From Bradyrhizobium sp. Ai1a-2 (lineage in GTDB: Bacteria > Pseudomonadota > Alphaproteobacteria > Rhizobiales > Xanthobacteraceae), in NCBI RefSeq assembly GCF_000426245.1, contig NZ_AUEZ01000021.1:52143-116142 (forward strand): a stretch of DNA of 64,000 nt. Direction: 5' to 3'. Under the pieces are notes generated by a model. The model had not been told where the DNA came from, did not search any database, and saw nothing but the letters and a program-made list of their open reading frames with translations. The translations under genes and the position numbers were made by a program. Shown here piece after piece: positions 53,190 through 61,413 of the stretch. Position 1 is the first letter of the stretch. Each line of letters starts with the position of its first letter.

Positions 53190-54395
53190 ATGCCACACTA
53201 CCGCTACCGCGCGTTGACCAAGGCCGGCGAGATCATTCTCGGCGATGTCGACGCGCCCTCGCGCGAGGAGGTGTTGCGGCGCATCGAGTATCTCGGTCAC
53301 CTGCCGGTTGAGGCGGAGATCGCGGGCGGCGGCGCGCGGCGCAGCGGCATCTCGAGCGGCGGATTGCCGCGCCCGCGCGAACTGACCACCTTCATGCGTC
53401 TGCTGGCGCTCTTGCTGCGGTCCGGGCTGACGCTGGAAGCCGCGCTGCAGACGCTGGAGGACGATACCAACAAAGCCGTGGCGCGCTTCGCCGGCGGCCT
53501 GCGCTCGGCCGTCTCGGGTGGCGATGGCTTTGCGGAAGCGCTGGAGCGCCACGACTCCATCATCGAGCCGATCTACATCGCCATGGTGCGGGCGGGCGAA
53601 GCGTCCGGCAAGCTCGAGGTAGTGCTGCGCGCGATCGTCGAAGACCGCACGCGGCGCGAACAGCTGTCGCAGCGGATCAGCGCAGCGGTCCGCTATCCGA
53701 TGTTCCTGGTCGGATCGGCGCTGGTGATCCTGTTCTTCTTTCTGCTTTATGTGGTGCCGCAGTTCGAGTCTGTCTTCACGGAGCTGCGCGGAAAGCTCAA
53801 CGCGGGCGCGGCTTTCGCGCTGACCATGTCGGCTTGGCTGCGCGCCAATCTCGACACGTTCCTCGGCGCCTGTGCTGCCATCCTGCTGGTCGGCTGGCTG
53901 ATGCTGCGGCAACAGGCGGCGCGGGCGCGGCTCGTGGGCGTGCTCGCCTCCATTCCCGGCGTGGCCGGGGTGATGAACGACCGTCGCACCGCCCGCTTCA
54001 TCAGCACCCTTGGACTATTGGTCGAGAACGGCGTGTCGCTGCCCACCGCGCTGAAGATCCTGCGCGACATCATCACCGAGCCGCGCTACGCGGCAGCGGT
54101 CGACCAGGTGCACGACCAGGTCCGCAACGGCCGCCGTTTCATCGACGCGCTTGCCGAAAGCGAACTCGTGCCGCCGCTTGCGGTCCGCATGCTGCGGGTC
54201 GGCGACGAGACCGGTGACCTCTCGGCGATCGCGCAACACGCCGCACAATTCTACGAGCAGCGGCTCGCCATCGGTCTCGACCGGCTGATGGGCGCGATCG
54301 GGCCGATCACCATCATTGCGGTCAGCATCGGTGTCGGCACGCTGATCGTGTCGATCATGAGCGCGCTGCTCAGCATCACCGAGCTTGCGATGTAG
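53190..54395 (+). CDS. gspF: Type II secretion inner-membrane platform protein GspF
   Basis: The protein has 401 residues. It starts with MPHYRYRALTKAGEIILGDVDAPSREE, typical of GspF. Two T2SSF repeats are each followed by membrane helices (about 170-190 FLVGSALVILFFFLLYVVPQFE, about 225-240, and the C-terminal pair ending GTLIVSIMSALLSITELAM). Conserved elements are FMRLLALLLRSGLTLEAALQTL in repeat 1 and ISTLGLLVENGVSLPTALKIL in repeat 2, with VRMLRVGDETGDL. It is the polytopic assembly platform that contacts GspE and GspL. The start lies 7 bp after the gspE stop, with GGGCGA weakly preceding. Confidence 0.96.
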   Translation: MPHYRYRALTKAGEIILGDVDAPSREEVLRRIEYLGHLPVEAEIAGGGARRSGISSGGLPRPRELTTFMRLLALLLRSGLTLEAALQTLEDDTNKAVARFAGGLRSAVSGGDGFAEALERHDSIIEPIYIAMVRAGEASGKLEVVLRAIVEDRTRREQLSQRISAAVRYPMFLVGSALVILFFFLLYVVPQFESVFTELRGKLNAGAAFALTMSAWLRANLDTFLGACAAILLVGWLMLRQQAARARLVGVLASIPGVAGVMNDRRTARFISTLGLLVENGVSLPTALKILRDIITEPRYAAAVDQVHDQVRNGRRFIDALAESELVPPLAVRMLRVGDETGDLSAIAQHAAQFYEQRLAIGLDRLMGAIGPITIIAVSIGVGTLIVSIMSALLSITELAM

Positions 54396-54404
54396 GGGCG
54401 GCTG

Positions 54405-54854
54405 ATGGCGCGAGCAGGCATCAACGATCCACGCACGGGCTCGACCCTGATCGAGGTGATGGCGGTGATGCTGATCATCTCTATCCTCGCCACGCTGGTG
54501 GTGACGATGGTGCCGGGCACCGGGCGGGCGAACCTGAAGGCACTGACGTTACAGACCGCGGCGCTGCTGCGGCGTGAACGGCTCGCGGCGGTTCTCACCG
54601 GGCAGAGCCGCAGCGTTTCGCTCGACGCAAGGGATCGGCAGCTTGTTGGGGAGAGCGGGGTCATCGCGATTCCCCGCGATGTGGTGGTCGATGTGGTCGG
54701 TGTCGACGCGCAATGGTCGGGACGGCAGGCGGTGGTCCGGTTCGAGCCGGACGGCGCCTCGACCGGCGCGGTGCTGAAATTCTCGTGGCAGGGAGTGCGC
54801 TATGAGGTCGATGTCAACTGGTACAACGGCCGCGTTGCAGTCGATCTGCCGTGA
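54405..54854 (+). CDS. gspH: Type II secretion minor pseudopilin GspH
   Basis: The protein has 149 residues. The prepilin leader ends P-R-T-G at residue 12, followed by STLIEVMAVMLIISILATLVVTMVPG. The conserved Glu is at +5, but the residue after the cleavage site is Ser rather than the usual Phe/Met. A small C-terminal beta domain follows (VVVDVVGVDAQWSGRQAVVRFEPDGAST). The size, position between gspF and gspI, and the GspH-like C-terminal GASTG...W...Y support the letter. It should be part of the pseudopilus minor subunit set. The gene overlaps gspI by 53 bp. Confidence 0.85.
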   Translation: MARAGINDPRTGSTLIEVMAVMLIISILATLVVTMVPGTGRANLKALTLQTAALLRRERLAAVLTGQSRSVSLDARDRQLVGESGVIAIPRDVVVDVVGVDAQWSGRQAVVRFEPDGASTGAVLKFSWQGVRYEVDVNWYNGRVAVDLP

Positions 54855-55305
54855 CCACGCCGCCGCGCGCGGAGGGTTCACGCTGATCGAGGCGCTGGTC
54901 GCGATGGCCCTGCTTTTGGCGTTCGTGTCGGTGCTCGGTCCGCATCTGTTTTACGCGCGCCGGATCGCCGACAGGATCGACGGCCGCATTGCCGCGCAGA
55001 CGCTGTTGCGCGCGATCCTCGACGCGCCCGTCGATCGCATGGCGCTCGTGAAGGGGCCACGCGACGGCGAGACGGCGGGCCTGCGCTGGACGGTCACGGC
55101 TGAGCCGATGTTCGTTGACGCCATGGTGCCGCAGGAGGGGAGCCTGATGCAGACCGTGGTGGAGAAATCCCAGGAGAAACCGAACGAGCCCGCCGCGAAG
55201 CGCCGGAGCTGGATCGCCTACCGCGTGAGCGCGAAAGTGTCGTGGGGGCCCGGGCAGGTGGTCAGCGCCGAGACGCTGCGGCTGGCAGAGAAAGCCGACG
55301 AATGA
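54802..55305 (+). CDS. gspI: Type II secretion minor pseudopilin GspI
   Basis: The protein has 167 residues if the ATG at 54802 is used (ATG 54811 also possible); either start lies inside gspH, giving overlap of about 50 bp. Prepilin motif: A-A-R-G-G then FTLIEALVAMALLLAFVSVLGPHL, with Glu30 at +5. The C-terminal domain carries the L-R-W-T-V-x-A-E-P strand and a longer-than-usual charged insert (VEKSQEKPNEPAAKRRSW). It forms the minor-pseudopilin tip with GspJ and GspK. The stop codon overlaps the gspJ start (ATGA). Confidence 0.88.
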   Translation: MRSMSTGTTAALQSICRDHAAARGGFTLIEALVAMALLLAFVSVLGPHLFYARRIADRIDGRIAAQTLLRAILDAPVDRMALVKGPRDGETAGLRWTVTAEPMFVDAMVPQEGSLMQTVVEKSQEKPNEPAAKRRSWIAYRVSAKVSWGPGQVVSAETLRLAEKADE

Positions 55306-56096
55306 TCGTGATCGCAAAACCAGGTCTGCCGAAATCAACGCTGCGCGGCGTGCAGGGTTTCACCCTGATCGAGGTGCTCGCCGCACTGGCGATCGGGTCC
55401 GTGGTGATTGTCGCGACCGCGGCCCTCATCCACAACGTAGCGCTCAACTTCGATCGCCGGACCGGCGTCGTGGGCCGGGCGGACCAGATGCTGCTTGCGA
55501 TCGAGCGCCTGGCGGCGGATTTCGCCGCGGCGCGTCTGGTGTCGCAGTCTCTCGCTCCGCAGTCCGGGGGCGGCGGCAATCGGATGGCTGCCTTCACCGG
55601 TGGGCCCACGGAAGTCAAGTTCGTGGCGGCCGGCGGCACGGTGGCCGGACCGCAGGGCGAGGAGGTGGTTAGCCTGACTGTCGAGGAGCGGGATGACAGG
55701 AGCCAGCTGGTACGCCGCCGCGCGCCATGGCGCGGGCCGCGCACGCCGTTCGAGACTATCGCGCTGCGCGACCCCGTTCAGATGCTCGAGGGCAAGGTCG
55801 AGATCGCGTTCGCCTTCGGCAGCCTTGCGGCGGACGGCACCGTGACCTGGAGCGATACCTGGAGTGGGCAGCCGCTGCCGCCGCGCCTGGTGCGGCTCTC
55901 GATCCGCGACCGTGCGAGCGGCGCCGAGCTCGTGCCCGCCGTGCAATTTGCGCTCCGTGCCGATGCGCCGATCAGTTGTGCGCGGCCAGGCGCCAAAGCG
56001 ACCTGTCTGACCGGTCGCGGGTCCAAGTCGGTAAAGGAGCAGCCCGCGAAAGAGGCCGAGCCGGCGAAGGACCAGCAGGCGGGAGGGCGCGGATGA
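55302..56096 (+). CDS. gspJ: Type II secretion minor pseudopilin GspJ
   Basis: The protein has 264 residues from the ATG overlapping the gspI stop. Prepilin motif: R-G-V-Q-G, cleaved before F20, then TLIEVLAALAIGSVVIVATAAL, with Glu24. The middle has the GspJ-like IERLAADFAAARLVS, followed by V-E-E-R-D-D-R-S-Q-L-V-R-R-R-A-P-W, and a strand PRLVRLSIRD typical for the end of GspJ. The C-terminal ~45 residues are a Lys/Glu/Pro/Gln-rich tail of low complexity (KEQPAKEAEPAKDQQ). It forms the tip complex with GspI and GspK; the start of gspK overlaps by ATGA. Confidence 0.92.
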   Translation: MIVIAKPGLPKSTLRGVQGFTLIEVLAALAIGSVVIVATAALIHNVALNFDRRTGVVGRADQMLLAIERLAADFAAARLVSQSLAPQSGGGGNRMAAFTGGPTEVKFVAAGGTVAGPQGEEVVSLTVEERDDRSQLVRRRAPWRGPRTPFETIALRDPVQMLEGKVEIAFAFGSLAADGTVTWSDTWSGQPLPPRLVRLSIRDRASGAELVPAVQFALRADAPISCARPGAKATCLTGRGSKSVKEQPAKEAEPAKDQQAGGRG

Positions 56097-57058
56097 GCCG
56101 CCGAACCAACCAGCGCGGCATGGTGCTGCTCACGGTGCTGTGGGCGATCGCGCTCTGCTCGGCGCTGGTAATGGCGACGTCGACCACGTTTCGCAGCCTC
56201 GCGGGGATTGTCGGCATCGACCGCGAGCGGGTGCAGGCCGATGCGCTGCTCACGGCGGGACTTGAGGCCGCAGCCGGCATGGTGGCCGCCATGCGCGATG
56301 CGCCACTGGTCGCACGTGGCACCACGATTACGCTCTCGACCGGATCGGTGCGCGTCAATGTGAGCGACGAGGGCGGCCGAATCGACATCGGAAAAGCTCC
56401 GGTCGCGCTGCTGGCGTCGCTGTTTCGCTATGTCGGAGCCGAGGATGACGACGCGAACGCTTTGGCCAAAAGGATCGTCGATCTGCGCGGTCCGGATCAG
56501 CAGGCGCGGCGGCCCAGCGCGGCGCTGAAACAGCCGGCGTCGGCCGCCAAGCCCGATCAGGAGCTGGCCGAGCCCGATGAGGTGGAAGCCGGGCCCGATC
56601 AGCCGGCGGCATCAGCTCCCGCACCGCTCACCGATGTGCGGCAGCTTGCGAGCATTCCCGGCATGAGAGCGGACTGGATGGCGGCGATGGCGCCGCTGAT
56701 CACCGTGTACGGGAGCGATGGCGTGAATCCGCTCACCGCACCGGTCGCGGTACTGCGGGCGCTGCCGTTTGTCGACGAGGCGCGGCTTGACACTTTCCTC
56801 GAAATGCGGCGCGCGCCGCTGGTCGATCCCGAGCGACTCGGTTTCCTGCTCGGGCAGGCGCAGAAATATCTGAAGGCTCAGCGGCGACAGGTCGTCGCGG
56901 TGGATCTCGTCGCCGGAACTGTGGGCGGATACACGGCCAGGGCCAAGGCCTTCATCGTGCTGCTGCCCGACGACAAGCAGCCGTACCGTGTTCTCGCCTG
57001 GAATCCGTCGTCGCCGGGGGCGGGAACGGACAGTGTCATGCGGATGGGGGCGCGCTGA
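56093..57058 (+). CDS. gspK: Type II secretion tip pseudopilin GspK
   Basis: The protein has 321 residues from ATG 56093. N-terminal motif: N-Q-R-G/M-V-L-L-T-V-L-W-A-I-A-L-C-S-A-L-V, with no Glu at +5, as is normal for GspK. The large SAM-like helical domain follows (VNVSDEGGRIDIGKAPVALLASLF, IVDLRGPDQ). An acidic/Pro/Ala-rich insert lies at about 140-180 (AKPDQELAEPDEVEAGPDQPAAS), then LTDVRQLASIPGM and ITVYGSDGVNPLTAPVAVLRALP, the usual end-domain sequence. It caps the pseudopilus. It couples to gspL by a TGATG overlap. Confidence 0.92.
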   Translation: MSRRTNQRGMVLLTVLWAIALCSALVMATSTTFRSLAGIVGIDRERVQADALLTAGLEAAAGMVAAMRDAPLVARGTTITLSTGSVRVNVSDEGGRIDIGKAPVALLASLFRYVGAEDDDANALAKRIVDLRGPDQQARRPSAALKQPASAAKPDQELAEPDEVEAGPDQPAASAPAPLTDVRQLASIPGMRADWMAAMAPLITVYGSDGVNPLTAPVAVLRALPFVDEARLDTFLEMRRAPLVDPERLGFLLGQAQKYLKAQRRQVVAVDLVAGTVGGYTARAKAFIVLLPDDKQPYRVLAWNPSSPGAGTDSVMRMGAR

Positions 57059-58104
57059 TGCGTATCGACATTATCATGAAGCGCTGGATCGACATCCTGG
57101 CCCGCCTGTGGCTCGGCTGGCAGGAGCGCCGCCGTGCCCGCAACTGGCTGAAACTCGCCCAGGACGACGACAAGTGGGTCGTTTCTGACGCGAAGAGAGC
57201 GGCGCCAGCGATCGTCTCCACCAGTGCGCCGCTGCCGGACGACATTGCTCGCACCGCGCAAAACCGTTTCGTAATCCTGGAGCTGCCGGCCGACGAATTC
57301 GTCGCGCGTCGGATGAGCGTTCCCGCCCAGGCCCGCGACCTGCTGCCCGGCATCGTCCGCAACCAGATCGAACGTCTGTGCCCCTGGCGCGCGAACCAGG
57401 CCGCCTATGGTTTCGATGTCCGACCGAGCGAGGATGCGACGAGCCTCGACGTGCGCGTTCTCATCACCTCGCGCGCGGTGCTCGACGAGGCCTGCCAGCG
57501 CCTGGGTGGGATGGGGTTGCGGGTCGACCGCGTCGTGGCGGGCGAGCATCTTGCCGACGCCGCTATCCCGGTTGTTCTGTGGTCGCGGCTTGCCGATGCG
57601 ACCGACAAAAGCCTCGCGCGTATCCGCCAGACCATTGGCAGCTTGATGGCCGCCGCCGTCTGCATCACCCTCATCGTGAACGTCTGGGCCTTTATGACTG
57701 CGACGTCCGCGGACAGCGAAAGCGAAGATGTCGGGACGCGCATCGCGGCGCTGCAGCGCCAGGTCAAGGGCGCTCTCCCCCGGCAATCGATCCCTTCTCT
57801 CGCGCCTCCCGAGCGCGCGTGGGCCTTGAAGGAAACCTCGCCCGTGGCCGTGATCGTTGTCGAGGCGCTTTCCCGTGCGCTTCCGGACAATTCTCATCTC
57901 ACCGAGCTGAATCTCGACGGCGCGACGCTGCGCATCGTGGGCTTCGCCGATGACGCGCCGTCGCTGATTGCTCTGCTCGAGCAATCAGGACATCTCAGGG
58001 ATGTGCATTTCTTCGCTCCTACAACGCGCGGCGCCGACGGCACGCGCTTCATGTTTCACATCGAGGCGCGCGTCGAGGCGCACCCCAGGATCGACGGAGG
58101 CTAG
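57058..58104 (+). CDS. gspL: Type II secretion inner-membrane protein GspL
   Basis: The protein has 348 residues; the ATG shares one base with the gspK stop. The cytosolic part (about 1-190) has an actin-like GspL/PilM-related fold, FVILELPADEFVARRMSVPAQARDLLPGIVRNQIERLCPW being the most characteristic piece. One membrane helix at about 194-217 (MAAAVCITLIVNVWAFM) is followed by a coiled-coil and a ferredoxin-like periplasmic domain (VAVIVVEALSRALPDNSHLTELNLDGATLRIVGFADD). It anchors GspE to the membrane together with GspM. Sequence conservation is low, as usual for GspL; order and topology support the call. Confidence 0.88.
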   Translation: MRIDIIMKRWIDILARLWLGWQERRRARNWLKLAQDDDKWVVSDAKRAAPAIVSTSAPLPDDIARTAQNRFVILELPADEFVARRMSVPAQARDLLPGIVRNQIERLCPWRANQAAYGFDVRPSEDATSLDVRVLITSRAVLDEACQRLGGMGLRVDRVVAGEHLADAAIPVVLWSRLADATDKSLARIRQTIGSLMAAAVCITLIVNVWAFMTATSADSESEDVGTRIAALQRQVKGALPRQSIPSLAPPERAWALKETSPVAVIVVEALSRALPDNSHLTELNLDGATLRIVGFADDAPSLIALLEQSGHLRDVHFFAPTTRGADGTRFMFHIEARVEAHPRIDGG

Positions 58105-58107
58105 GCC

Positions 58108-58683
58108 ATGCTGAAGCCGAATCTGAAGCTGAAGCTCGATGTCAGCCGCGAGCAGGTCTTCGCGGTGGGAGGCTTTTGTGCATTGCTGATCGTCTGTGTC
58201 GTTGCGCTCGCGGGTGCGTTGCAGACGCGCGTCGAGGCCTTGCAGACGCTCGCCGACCGACGCGATCAGCTTGCGGACCTGCAGGCGCGCTCACGGTCGG
58301 TGGCCAATCGAAGTCGGCAGAATCAGCCCTCGGCAGCTCCTGCCCTCGCATTCCTGGACGCGCCCACCAGCGGGCTCGCCGCTGCGCAGTTTCAGGCCTA
58401 TCTGTCGCAGCTTGTGACGGATCAGCAGGCCGTTTTGGTCTCGTCCGGGGTTCCGCCTGCGGATCGCGATGACAAAAGCGATGCTGTTCGGCTGCAGATT
58501 ACCTTGAATGCCACGCTTTCCAATCTGCAATCCCTGCTCTATCGCCTTGAGAGCGGCGCGCCCTATGTTTTCGTCGATGCCCTGTTGGTGCAGCCGAGCG
58601 GTTCCGGCGAGCGCGCAACTGCCGACCCTGTCTTGAAGGTCAATCTGAGCGTGCATGCCTTCTGGCGTCGGAAAACTGCTTGA
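58108..58683 (+). CDS. gspM: Type II secretion inner-membrane protein GspM
   Basis: The protein has 191 residues, 3 bp after gspL. It has a short basic cytosolic start, one membrane helix (17-38, VFAVGGFCALLIVCVVALAGAL), a coiled-coil (41-72, VEALQTLADRRDQLADLQARS), and a periplasmic ferredoxin-like domain (FQAYLSQLVTDQQAVLVSSGV, VRLQITLNATLSNLQSLLYRLESGAPYVFVDALLVQ). That arrangement is GspM/PilO-like. It ends the gspE-M operon; a 45-bp gap separates it from the convergent epimerase gene, without an obvious terminator. Confidence 0.88.
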   Translation: MLKPNLKLKLDVSREQVFAVGGFCALLIVCVVALAGALQTRVEALQTLADRRDQLADLQARSRSVANRSRQNQPSAAPALAFLDAPTSGLAAAQFQAYLSQLVTDQQAVLVSSGVPPADRDDKSDAVRLQITLNATLSNLQSLLYRLESGAPYVFVDALLVQPSGSGERATADPVLKVNLSVHAFWRRKTA

Positions 58684-58728
58684 ACGATGACGTGATCGGC
58701 GGCCGCAAGAGAGCGGCGGGCGGACGAG

Positions 58729-59676
58729 CTATTCTGCGGCAGCTCTCATCTCGCCGCGGAAATAGGCAATCGTCTTCTCAAGCCCGCTTCGAAGCTCGAT
58801 CCGCGGCGTCCAGTCGAGCACGGTGCGGGCAAGCGAAATATCCGGCTGGCGCTGCCGAGGGTCATCGGAGGGCAGCGGCATGAACACCAATCTGCTCCGT
58901 GATCCCGTAAGCGCGATCACCTCCTCGGCCAGCTCACGAATTGTGAACTCACGCGGATTGCCGATGTTGATCGGGCCCGCGAAATCGTCCGGCGTGTTCA
59001 TCGTCCGGATCATGGCCTCGATGAGGTCGTCCACGTAGCAAAAGCTGCGGGTCTGGCTGCCGTCTCCGTAGATGGTGATGTCGTCGCCCCTGAGCGCCTG
59101 AACGATGAAGTTCGACACGACACGGCCGTCGTTAGGGTGCATTCGCGGGCCATAGGTATTGAAGATCCGCACGACCTTGATCCGAAGGCCATGCTGGCGC
59201 CGATAGTCGAAGAAGAGGGTCTCGGCGCAGCGCTTGCCCTCATCGTAGCAGGAGCGCAGTCCGATGGGATTGACGCGGCCCCAATAGGCCTCAGGCTGCG
59301 GATGAATCTCGGGGTCGCCGTAGACTTCGGATGTCGACGCCTGAAGGATCTTCGCTTTCACGCGCTTGGCGAGCCCCAGCATGTTGATCGCGCCGTGGAC
59401 ACTGGTCTTGGTCGTCTGCACCGGATCGAACTGGTAGTGGATCGGAGAGGCAGGGCAGGCCAGATTGTAGATCGTGTCCACCTCGACATAGAGTGGGAAG
59501 GTCACATCGTGGCGCATCATCTCGAAGCGCGGGTTGCCGATGAGATGTGCGATATTGGCCCTGCCGCCGGTGAAATAGTTGTCGACGCAAAGCACATCGT
59601 TGCCTTGCTCGACGAGCCGCTCGCACAGATGCGAACCAAGAAATCCTGCGCCGCCGGTCACCAACACCTTTGCCAC
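58729..59676 (-). CDS. NAD-dependent epimerase, UDP-glucuronate decarboxylase (UDP-xylose synthase) type
   Basis: The protein has 315 residues starting at GTG 59676. It is an extended short-chain dehydrogenase with the N-terminal NAD motif VTGGAGFLGSHL (residues 6-17), V-D-N-Y-F-T-G, the UXS-typical HDVTFPLYVEVDTIYNLACPASPIHYQ, catalytic S-T-S-E-V-Y-G and Y-D-E-G-K-R (Tyr about 142, Lys about 146), and RIFNTYGPRMHPNDGRVVSNF. It converts UDP-glucuronate to UDP-xylose or a related sugar in the cytosol. It is placed 45 bp after the T2SS operon on the opposite strand and 34 bp after the small secreted protein gene. It could supply a donor sugar for the nearby glycosyltransferases or for polysaccharide. 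No UDP-glucose dehydrogenase was seen in the window. Confidence 0.9.
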   Translation of the reverse strand: MAKVLVTGGAGFLGSHLCERLVEQGNDVLCVDNYFTGGRANIAHLIGNPRFEMMRHDVTFPLYVEVDTIYNLACPASPIHYQFDPVQTTKTSVHGAINMLGLAKRVKAKILQASTSEVYGDPEIHPQPEAYWGRVNPIGLRSCYDEGKRCAETLFFDYRRQHGLRIKVVRIFNTYGPRMHPNDGRVVSNFIVQALRGDDITIYGDGSQTRSFCYVDDLIEAMIRTMNTPDDFAGPINIGNPREFTIRELAEEVIALTGSRSRLVFMPLPSDDPRQRQPDISLARTVLDWTPRIELRSGLEKTIAYFRGEMRAAAE

Positions 59677-59710
59677 GTCACTCTCTCTTCATGTCCGAAG
59701 CCGATGTGGG

Positions 59711-60097
59711 TTACCAGATCCACGGCTGGCGCCTTACGGGAACGTAGCCGGCGATATGAGAGCAATCGCCACTCTGTGACCCGAACACAGTCCACTGTGT
59801 CACCTTCCAGACTTCACTGCGGCGCAGCGATGCGCCCGCGATGACGCAGGTGTTCCAGGGCGCAACCACGAACTGGATATCGTAGCAGCCCGGTGTGATG
59901 CTGGAGACGGTGAAAAGTCTCGACGGCGGCAGCGCTTCGGTAAGCTGGTCTGGCCCCCACTGCCGTGCCCCGCATGGCGATACATACAGGTGCTGCAATG
60001 GAGTGTTCGAAGCATTGACGATGGTGAATTCGGCTGCATGCGCAGCAGAAGAGAGTAGCGCCGCGATCACAGTTACAATGAGCTGTCGATAACGCAT
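59711..60097 (-). CDS. Small secreted protein of unknown function
   Basis: The protein has 128 residues if started at ATG 60097; ATG 60106 adds three, and the frame is open to 60232 with several more ATG. The start at 60097 gives a clean signal peptide (MRYRQLIVTVIAALLSSAAHA, then AEF). The mature part begins TIVNASNTPLQHLYVSPCG, has W-G-P-D-Q-L, and holds four Cys (P-C-G, P-G-C, N-T-C, G-D-C) that could form two disulfides. The pattern N-x-S/T ... LYVSP ... WGPD is one I associate with small periplasmic rhizobial proteins without assigned function. It is probably co-transcribed with the epimerase downstream. Confidence 0.6.
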   Translation of the reverse strand: MRYRQLIVTVIAALLSSAAHAAEFTIVNASNTPLQHLYVSPCGARQWGPDQLTEALPPSRLFTVSSITPGCYDIQFVVAPWNTCVIAGASLRRSEVWKVTQWTVFGSQSGDCSHIAGYVPVRRQPWIW

Positions 60098-60639
60098 GTG
60101 ATGCATATGAGGTGACGCACTGCGGCCATTCATTGCAGTTTCTGCCACGTGAGCGGATGCTGAAGCATAGCGTTCGTACCATTGCAGATTTGTGGCGTTT
60201 CGCGTTGTAATTGTCTCGTGCTCTGGATGCACAAGCGAATAAATAAGTGCGATGAGTGTTCGCGAGATGATGATGGTGAAGGCGTAGGGGTGATTGAAGC
60301 GATGTACCGACGAGCCAATCGCGCAAGGAGCTGCAACCGCTCGGCGGGCTAGAGCTTCGGTTCTGATTGAATCAGAACCGAAGCTCTAGATTCTTGTTTT
60401 GACGCGTTTTCTTCACGCGAACCGTTGTCCACTTCGCTTGAAAACGCTCCGGCGAAAGCAAGGCATCGATGCGGGAAACGTTGGCCGCCCGCCCGGTCGA
60501 TCGAGCGCCAGTTAGACGGCCGTCATATCTTCGGATATAAAAAGTGCTCGCATATCGCCTACGCCGCGCTGAGCAGCGACTAGTCGGAAGGCTCAGAACA
60601 AGACACTGACCAGACCCTGGGGCAACGCGAAGTGGGGCT
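60098..60639. other. 542-bp spacer with a dispersed repeat
   Basis: I see no gene here. The main structure is the perfect 41-bp palindrome at 60349-60389 and the repeat-like continuation to about 60453. The rest shows no clear promoter or terminator, and the nearest start codon downstream (60640) lacks a strong ribosome site. Confidence 0.5.
60349..60453. repeat. Dispersed rhizobial-type repeat with a 41-bp perfect palindrome
   Basis: The arms at 60349-60368 and 60370-60389 are exact 20-bp inverted copies (starting CTAGAGCTTCGG, ending CCGAAGCTCTAG) around a single G. A T-rich, GACGCGTTTTCTTCACGCG-containing tail follows and ends near GAAAACGCTC. I recognise the whole as a spacer repeat common in Bradyrhizobium-group genomes. 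Confidence 0.7.
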
Positions 60640-61404
60640 ATGACGGCAATTCGATCATATGTCGCAAATGCTTGTGCTGTGACCGATGCGAAGACGGTTG
60701 AACGCTCTTGGAGGCAACGGCATCTCGCCTGGATTTGCGCCCTTGTAATCGCCGGCATGTGTGCGGCCGTTGCCGAAGAACGCCGGGCCGTTACTGTGTC
60801 GGAGCCGATCGGGTTTCATATTCCCGCACAACCGCTTGCCATTGCACTGCAGGCTTACGGCGAGAGAACCGGTGTTCAGGTGCTTTATGAGAGCAATTCG
60901 GCGACCGGGCGAAAGTCTGCGGCGGTCGTGGGCAACTTTACGGCCGAACAGGCGCTGAACCTGCTGCTGGCCGGAACGGACCTGAAAGTCCAGTATACCC
61001 GTCCGGACGCGATTACCCTTGCTCTGCCATCGGCGGCAGTTGACGGGCCTCCCGCCGGCCCACTTGGCACTGCGGATTTGTCATTGGGGATGTTGCGGGT
61101 GCGGGCCTCGAATGACGTCGAGGATGTCGGCCGGCTTCACGACTATACTGAAAGCTTGCAGACCGACATTCAAAAGGCCCTGCAAAAGAATGTCAGGACG
61201 CGGGGCGGCAACTATCGGGCTGTCCTTGATCTCTGGATCGATCGGTCCCGCACGGTTCAGCGCACCGAAGTGTTCAGATCAACGGGTGATGCGGAGCGGG
61301 ACACCGCCGTGGCGACGGTATTGCGCGGTCTCACCATCAGCCGGCAGGCGCCGGCGAACACGCCTCAGCCGGTGCGCATCGTGGTTGTTGTGAAGTCGTT
61401 GTAA
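60640..61404 (+). CDS. STN-domain periplasmic signalling protein (VreA-like), cassette 2
   Basis: The protein has 254 residues. The signal/anchor is at about 28-46 (LAWICALVIAGMCAAVAE), and an STN domain at about 55-127: FHIPAQPLAIALQAYGERTGVQVLYESN, VVGNFTAEQALNLLLAGTDL. The C-terminal TonB-C-like region is at about 165-254 (IQKALQKNVRTRGG-x-Y-R-A-V-L-D-L-W-I-D-R-S-R-T-V-Q-R-T-E-V, then APANTPQPVRIVVVV). It is the direct counterpart of the protein at 20-742, with no barrel. It precedes a sigma gene by 9 bp. It would report the state of an outer-membrane component, possibly the TpsB encoded 2.3 kb on, to the FecR partner. Confidence 0.86.
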   Translation: MTAIRSYVANACAVTDAKTVERSWRQRHLAWICALVIAGMCAAVAEERRAVTVSEPIGFHIPAQPLAIALQAYGERTGVQVLYESNSATGRKSAAVVGNFTAEQALNLLLAGTDLKVQYTRPDAITLALPSAAVDGPPAGPLGTADLSLGMLRVRASNDVEDVGRLHDYTESLQTDIQKALQKNVRTRGGNYRAVLDLWIDRSRTVQRTEVFRSTGDAERDTAVATVLRGLTISRQAPANTPQPVRIVVVVKSL

Positions 61405-61413
61405 AAAGCGTGG

